From: Mayamaea pseudoterrestris
Taxonomy: Eukaryota; Bacillariophyta; Bacillariophyceae; Sellaphorales; Sellaphoraceae
Direction of reading: 5' to 3'
Assembly: GCA_027923505.1 (NCBI GenBank)
Contig: BROI01000022.1
Coordinates: forward strand, 310,001-374,000
DNA: 64,000 nucleotides
Position numbers and translations under genes: made by a program. Under the pieces are notes generated by a model. That model saw only the letters and a list, made by a program, of their open reading frames with translations, was not told the origin of the DNA and made no database searches. Of this stretch, positions 61,562 to 64,000 are shown piece after piece. The stretch's first letter is position 1, and each line of letters begins with the position of its first letter.

Positions 61562-64000
61562 ATGAGTACCTCAAAAAGGCCAGTCCTTACTACTTCAAGT
61601 CACCATAAAGAACCATCAAATCCACAACAATCCGTCGTCATGCAAACGCCGCACACGATGCGCCTACTCAAACTCGTCCAGGACGGAACGTACGAACATG
61701 CCCAGCAGGCGACGCAAATCTTGGTGCGCCAAGTGGGTCCTACACTGTCGCCAACACTGCTGTGGGACTTGATTGGTCGACTGGCCGAGTGCTGCATCTT
61801 TCATAGCGACTGGAAGTCGCGAGTGAATGCTAGCTACGGAGTGCAGCAAATGGTCATGTTGACGTGCAGCAGCAGCGACAGCAACGACGCGAGTGATACT
61901 GACGAATCGTCTATCAATATTATCGACCACCAAATGGAGGAGTTGTTTGAAAAACAAGACAATTCGTTGACGGTAGAATCCATTTTGGAGTGCTTGGGAC
62001 AAATATTGGCGGAAGGTACACCACTCTACTCCAAGAGTGAGCACGACGATTCCGTCAATATGAGTCAAGACGACGCTGAACTGCTTGCCTTTGACGAAGA
62101 GCGATTGAACAACAATGTCGACAATGAAGAATCAGCAGCGACCAACGATCAAACCGACTCGTTCCTGCAGCAGCGAGTGCGAATGCAGCAAAGTATACTG
62201 CAACGGCGCTTAGGATTGATGGGGTTTGGACGTATCGGCATTGACACGGACGACTTGATCGCGAATGTTGTCACGAGTCGTGACTTGCTGCCGCCGGACG
62301 CGAAAGGTACAGACGAGCCAGTCGCCAAGCGCCGACGACGAATAGCCGACAACAACAAGTTTGATCCCAAGCTACGAGTCTTGCTGGTTTTGGAAATGGA
62401 GGAACAGTTACGGCGTCGTGGTCGCGAAGAGTCTGACATTCAATCCATACGCAGCAATCAACTAAATGATACTAGCAGTGACATTAGCAATCCACAATCT
62501 CTCTTGGCATCCGAAGTCATTTACCGCATGCTCGACCCCAAGTGGGAAATTCGACACGGCGCAGCACTGGCGTGCCTTGGCTTGGTGCGGGCGTGGTACG
62601 TGCAGCAGCAGCAGCAGCAGCAGCACGAAGCGGCGCCATTAACGTTTGGAGCATGGTTGCAGCAAGTCATGGCGCGGTGCTTGTGCGTTTTGGCGCTGGA
62701 CCGGTTTGGCGACTTTGGTTTGGGTGGTGTTGTGGCGCCGGTGCGAGAGTCGGTGGGGCAGCTACTGAGCGTACTGGTAGCAATGGCTCCCAGAAATGTG
62801 CAGGAATGTACGTTTCATGTGTTATTTCGACTCGTTGAGTATCATGAAGACTGGGAGGTTAGGTTTGGAGCTTTGATTGCGTTCAAGTACATTGTTGTAC
62901 TGTATCTGAAAGAGTCGATGACTCCAACAAGTAATACAAATGTATCAGATTCGAGCTGTTCCGACGCAGTTTGGTGTAGCGTACTTGTTGAACGAATAGC
63001 AAGAAAGGCGAGTGACTGCTTAAAGGATAAAAGTGATGACGTGAAAGGCATTGCAGCAATAATTCTTGTCGAGTACATACTGCAATCGCCTGCAGTGCCG
63101 GATGTGGCATTTCAAGCTGCTGGCCCGCTTTGGAGGGCATTGCGAAGCGTTGATAATCTGAGCTCATGTTTATCAGATTTATCAATACTGTTGTCACTTC
63201 TGATCGAACATGATATAGAAAGGGTGTTGCACGAACTGCAGACTGGAAAGGGATTGGAAGGGTTGGCGATTGAGGAGGAATCACTCGACGCGGTTTCGCG
63301 ATTCATTCTACGACTGCTCGACTCATCAATGGCGTCGGTGAAACATTCCGGAATGCGGTGCATAAACGCCTTGGCGAGACCACTCAGCGATAGAATCAAC
63401 CAGACAATTTTGCACTCTGAGGATGTCGTTGCTCAAATAGGCGTTTATACAGCAGTGCTGTACCGAGTGTTTGAGACCTTTTTTGACAATGATTGTGAGA
63501 CAACGCCGAATGGTTATGAGTGTGCGCAGACATACAACGAATTGAGAGATCGAGCTTGGACGCGTTTGTCTTCTGGGAGCATTAATCTGTTGCAGCATTC
63601 CGGAGCGCAGCGATCGATTGAACTGGGTCTCGTGATGCGGTACTTTGGTGTAAAGTCGTCTCGCAGTCGAGTTAGCGACTCGTTCGTTGAAAGCACTCGA
63701 GCTGCAGGAGCTTTCAGCAGCTTTCTTCGAGCAGCTTGGAAGATGAATGAGCCAGTTCTCGCTCCTGTATTGAAGCTTGCGCTCATCGTTTTTCTACGGT
63801 CGCCCTGGCTCAATCATTTTGAAGCAGCCTGTCATCTTATCGCAGACATAGCACCTATTTTCACTGCCACAAAGGCTTTCTGGAATATTATGGATGAGCT
63901 CACCGATTACCTGGTCTCAAGGCACCCAAACTGTTTACTATATGACACATTTGCGAGCGCGGAGAATCTAAATACTCTCGAAGATGCTGCCATTATTAAA
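61562..64000 (+). CDS. BTAF1: BTAF1/Mot1 N-terminal part (runs off the window)
   Basis: The frame opens at the ATG at 61562 and stays open to the last base, 813 codons. The sequence is a HEAT-repeat solenoid: MRLLKLVQDGTYEHAQQATQ, SDWKSRVNASYGVQQM, VIYRMLDPKWEIRHGAALAC, and YHEDWEVRFGALIAFKYIV. The pairs WE(I/V)RHGA and DWEVRFGAL are strongly conserved in Mot1/BTAF1, the Snf2-family ATPase that strips TBP from DNA. The Snf2 motor would lie beyond the window. A Gln tract (CAG repeats near 62604) interrupts one repeat, and an Arg-rich nuclear-localisation-like KRRRR occurs at about residue 258. No introns are needed so far. Confidence 0.85.
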   Translation, partial: MSTSKRPVLTTSSHHKEPSNPQQSVVMQTPHTMRLLKLVQDGTYEHAQQATQILVRQVGPTLSPTLLWDLIGRLAECCIFHSDWKSRVNASYGVQQMVMLTCSSSDSNDASDTDESSINIIDHQMEELFEKQDNSLTVESILECLGQILAEGTPLYSKSEHDDSVNMSQDDAELLAFDEERLNNNVDNEESAATNDQTDSFLQQRVRMQQSILQRRLGLMGFGRIGIDTDDLIANVVTSRDLLPPDAKGTDEPVAKRRRRIADNNKFDPKLRVLLVLEMEEQLRRRGREESDIQSIRSNQLNDTSSDISNPQSLLASEVIYRMLDPKWEIRHGAALACLGLVRAWYVQQQQQQQHEAAPLTFGAWLQQVMARCLCVLALDRFGDFGLGGVVAPVRESVGQLLSVLVAMAPRNVQECTFHVLFRLVEYHEDWEVRFGALIAFKYIVVLYLKESMTPTSNTNVSDSSCSDAVWCSVLVERIARKASDCLKDKSDDVKGIAAIILVEYILQSPAVPDVAFQAAGPLWRALRSVDNLSSCLSDLSILLSLLIEHDIERVLHELQTGKGLEGLAIEEESLDAVSRFILRLLDSSMASVKHSGMRCINALARPLSDRINQTILHSEDVVAQIGVYTAVLYRVFETFFDNDCETTPNGYECAQTYNELRDRAWTRLSSGSINLLQHSGAQRSIELGLVMRYFGVKSSRSRVSDSFVESTRAAGAFSSFLRAAWKMNEPVLAPVLKLALIVFLRSPWLNHFEAACHLIADIAPIFTATKAFWNIMDELTDYLVSRHPNCLLYDTFASAENLNTLEDAAIIK

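Overview
The window is nuclear DNA from a eukaryotic alga, most likely a diatom and probably a raphid pennate one. The evidence is short GT-AG introns of about 50-200 bp, a gene with the lineage-typical RGLE-x-W motif, secreted proteins with an Ala-Phe cleavage context as used for diatom plastid import, and Ty1/copia and Ty3/gypsy elements of the kind common in diatoms. The species is an inference.

Region by region. 0.6-8 kb: a kinesin with an internal motor, a small secreted protein, a small one-TM protein and a Reeler-domain surface protein. 8.1-17.85 kb: a retroelement complex. A young Ty3/gypsy element (11925-17836; identical LTRs; GGGCA target duplication) carries in its 5' LTR a complete 675-bp miniature LTR element (TRIM). 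Each TRIM LTR contains a tRNA-like, Pol III-type unit. In front lies a tandem second copy (8131-11808) of the same locus, including the same host flank and the same TRIM, but full of small indels. It looks more like a noisy assembly duplicate than an old insertion. 17.85-23.6 kb: a PAP/fibrillin-like gene whose first ATG is 12 bp from the gypsy LTR, a WDR55 homologue and a flavin monooxygenase-ankyrin protein. 23.6-30.6 kb: a gene graveyard (relics of RNase H2 subunit B and a class I methyltransferase, a Ser-Pro tandem repeat) with a 1.08-kb fold-back DNA transposon. 30.85-37.44 kb: a recent Ty1/copia insertion. 37.8-46 kb: a three-exon low-complexity protein, a lipase-like relic, LAMTOR5, and a decayed ALG7 copy. 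46-64 kb: a dense, mostly intact block with several divergent pairs: RGLE-x-W protein, unknown 3-exon gene, UMP-CMP kinase / Nudix hydrolase, Rab GTPase / MBF1, VPS72 (YL1), plastid-type protein / ART-RING-Deltex fusion, RPT3 / BTAF1 (runs off the end).

The genes are mostly housekeeping functions (proteasome, chromatin and TBP regulation, trafficking, nucleotide metabolism) and form no single pathway. The best leads are the TRIM with a tRNA-like unit in its LTR, a one-polypeptide fusion of an ADP-ribosyltransferase-like fold with a RING-Deltex ubiquitin ligase, and an octamer around GTCGCAC that recurs 60-165 bp upstream of many start codons.
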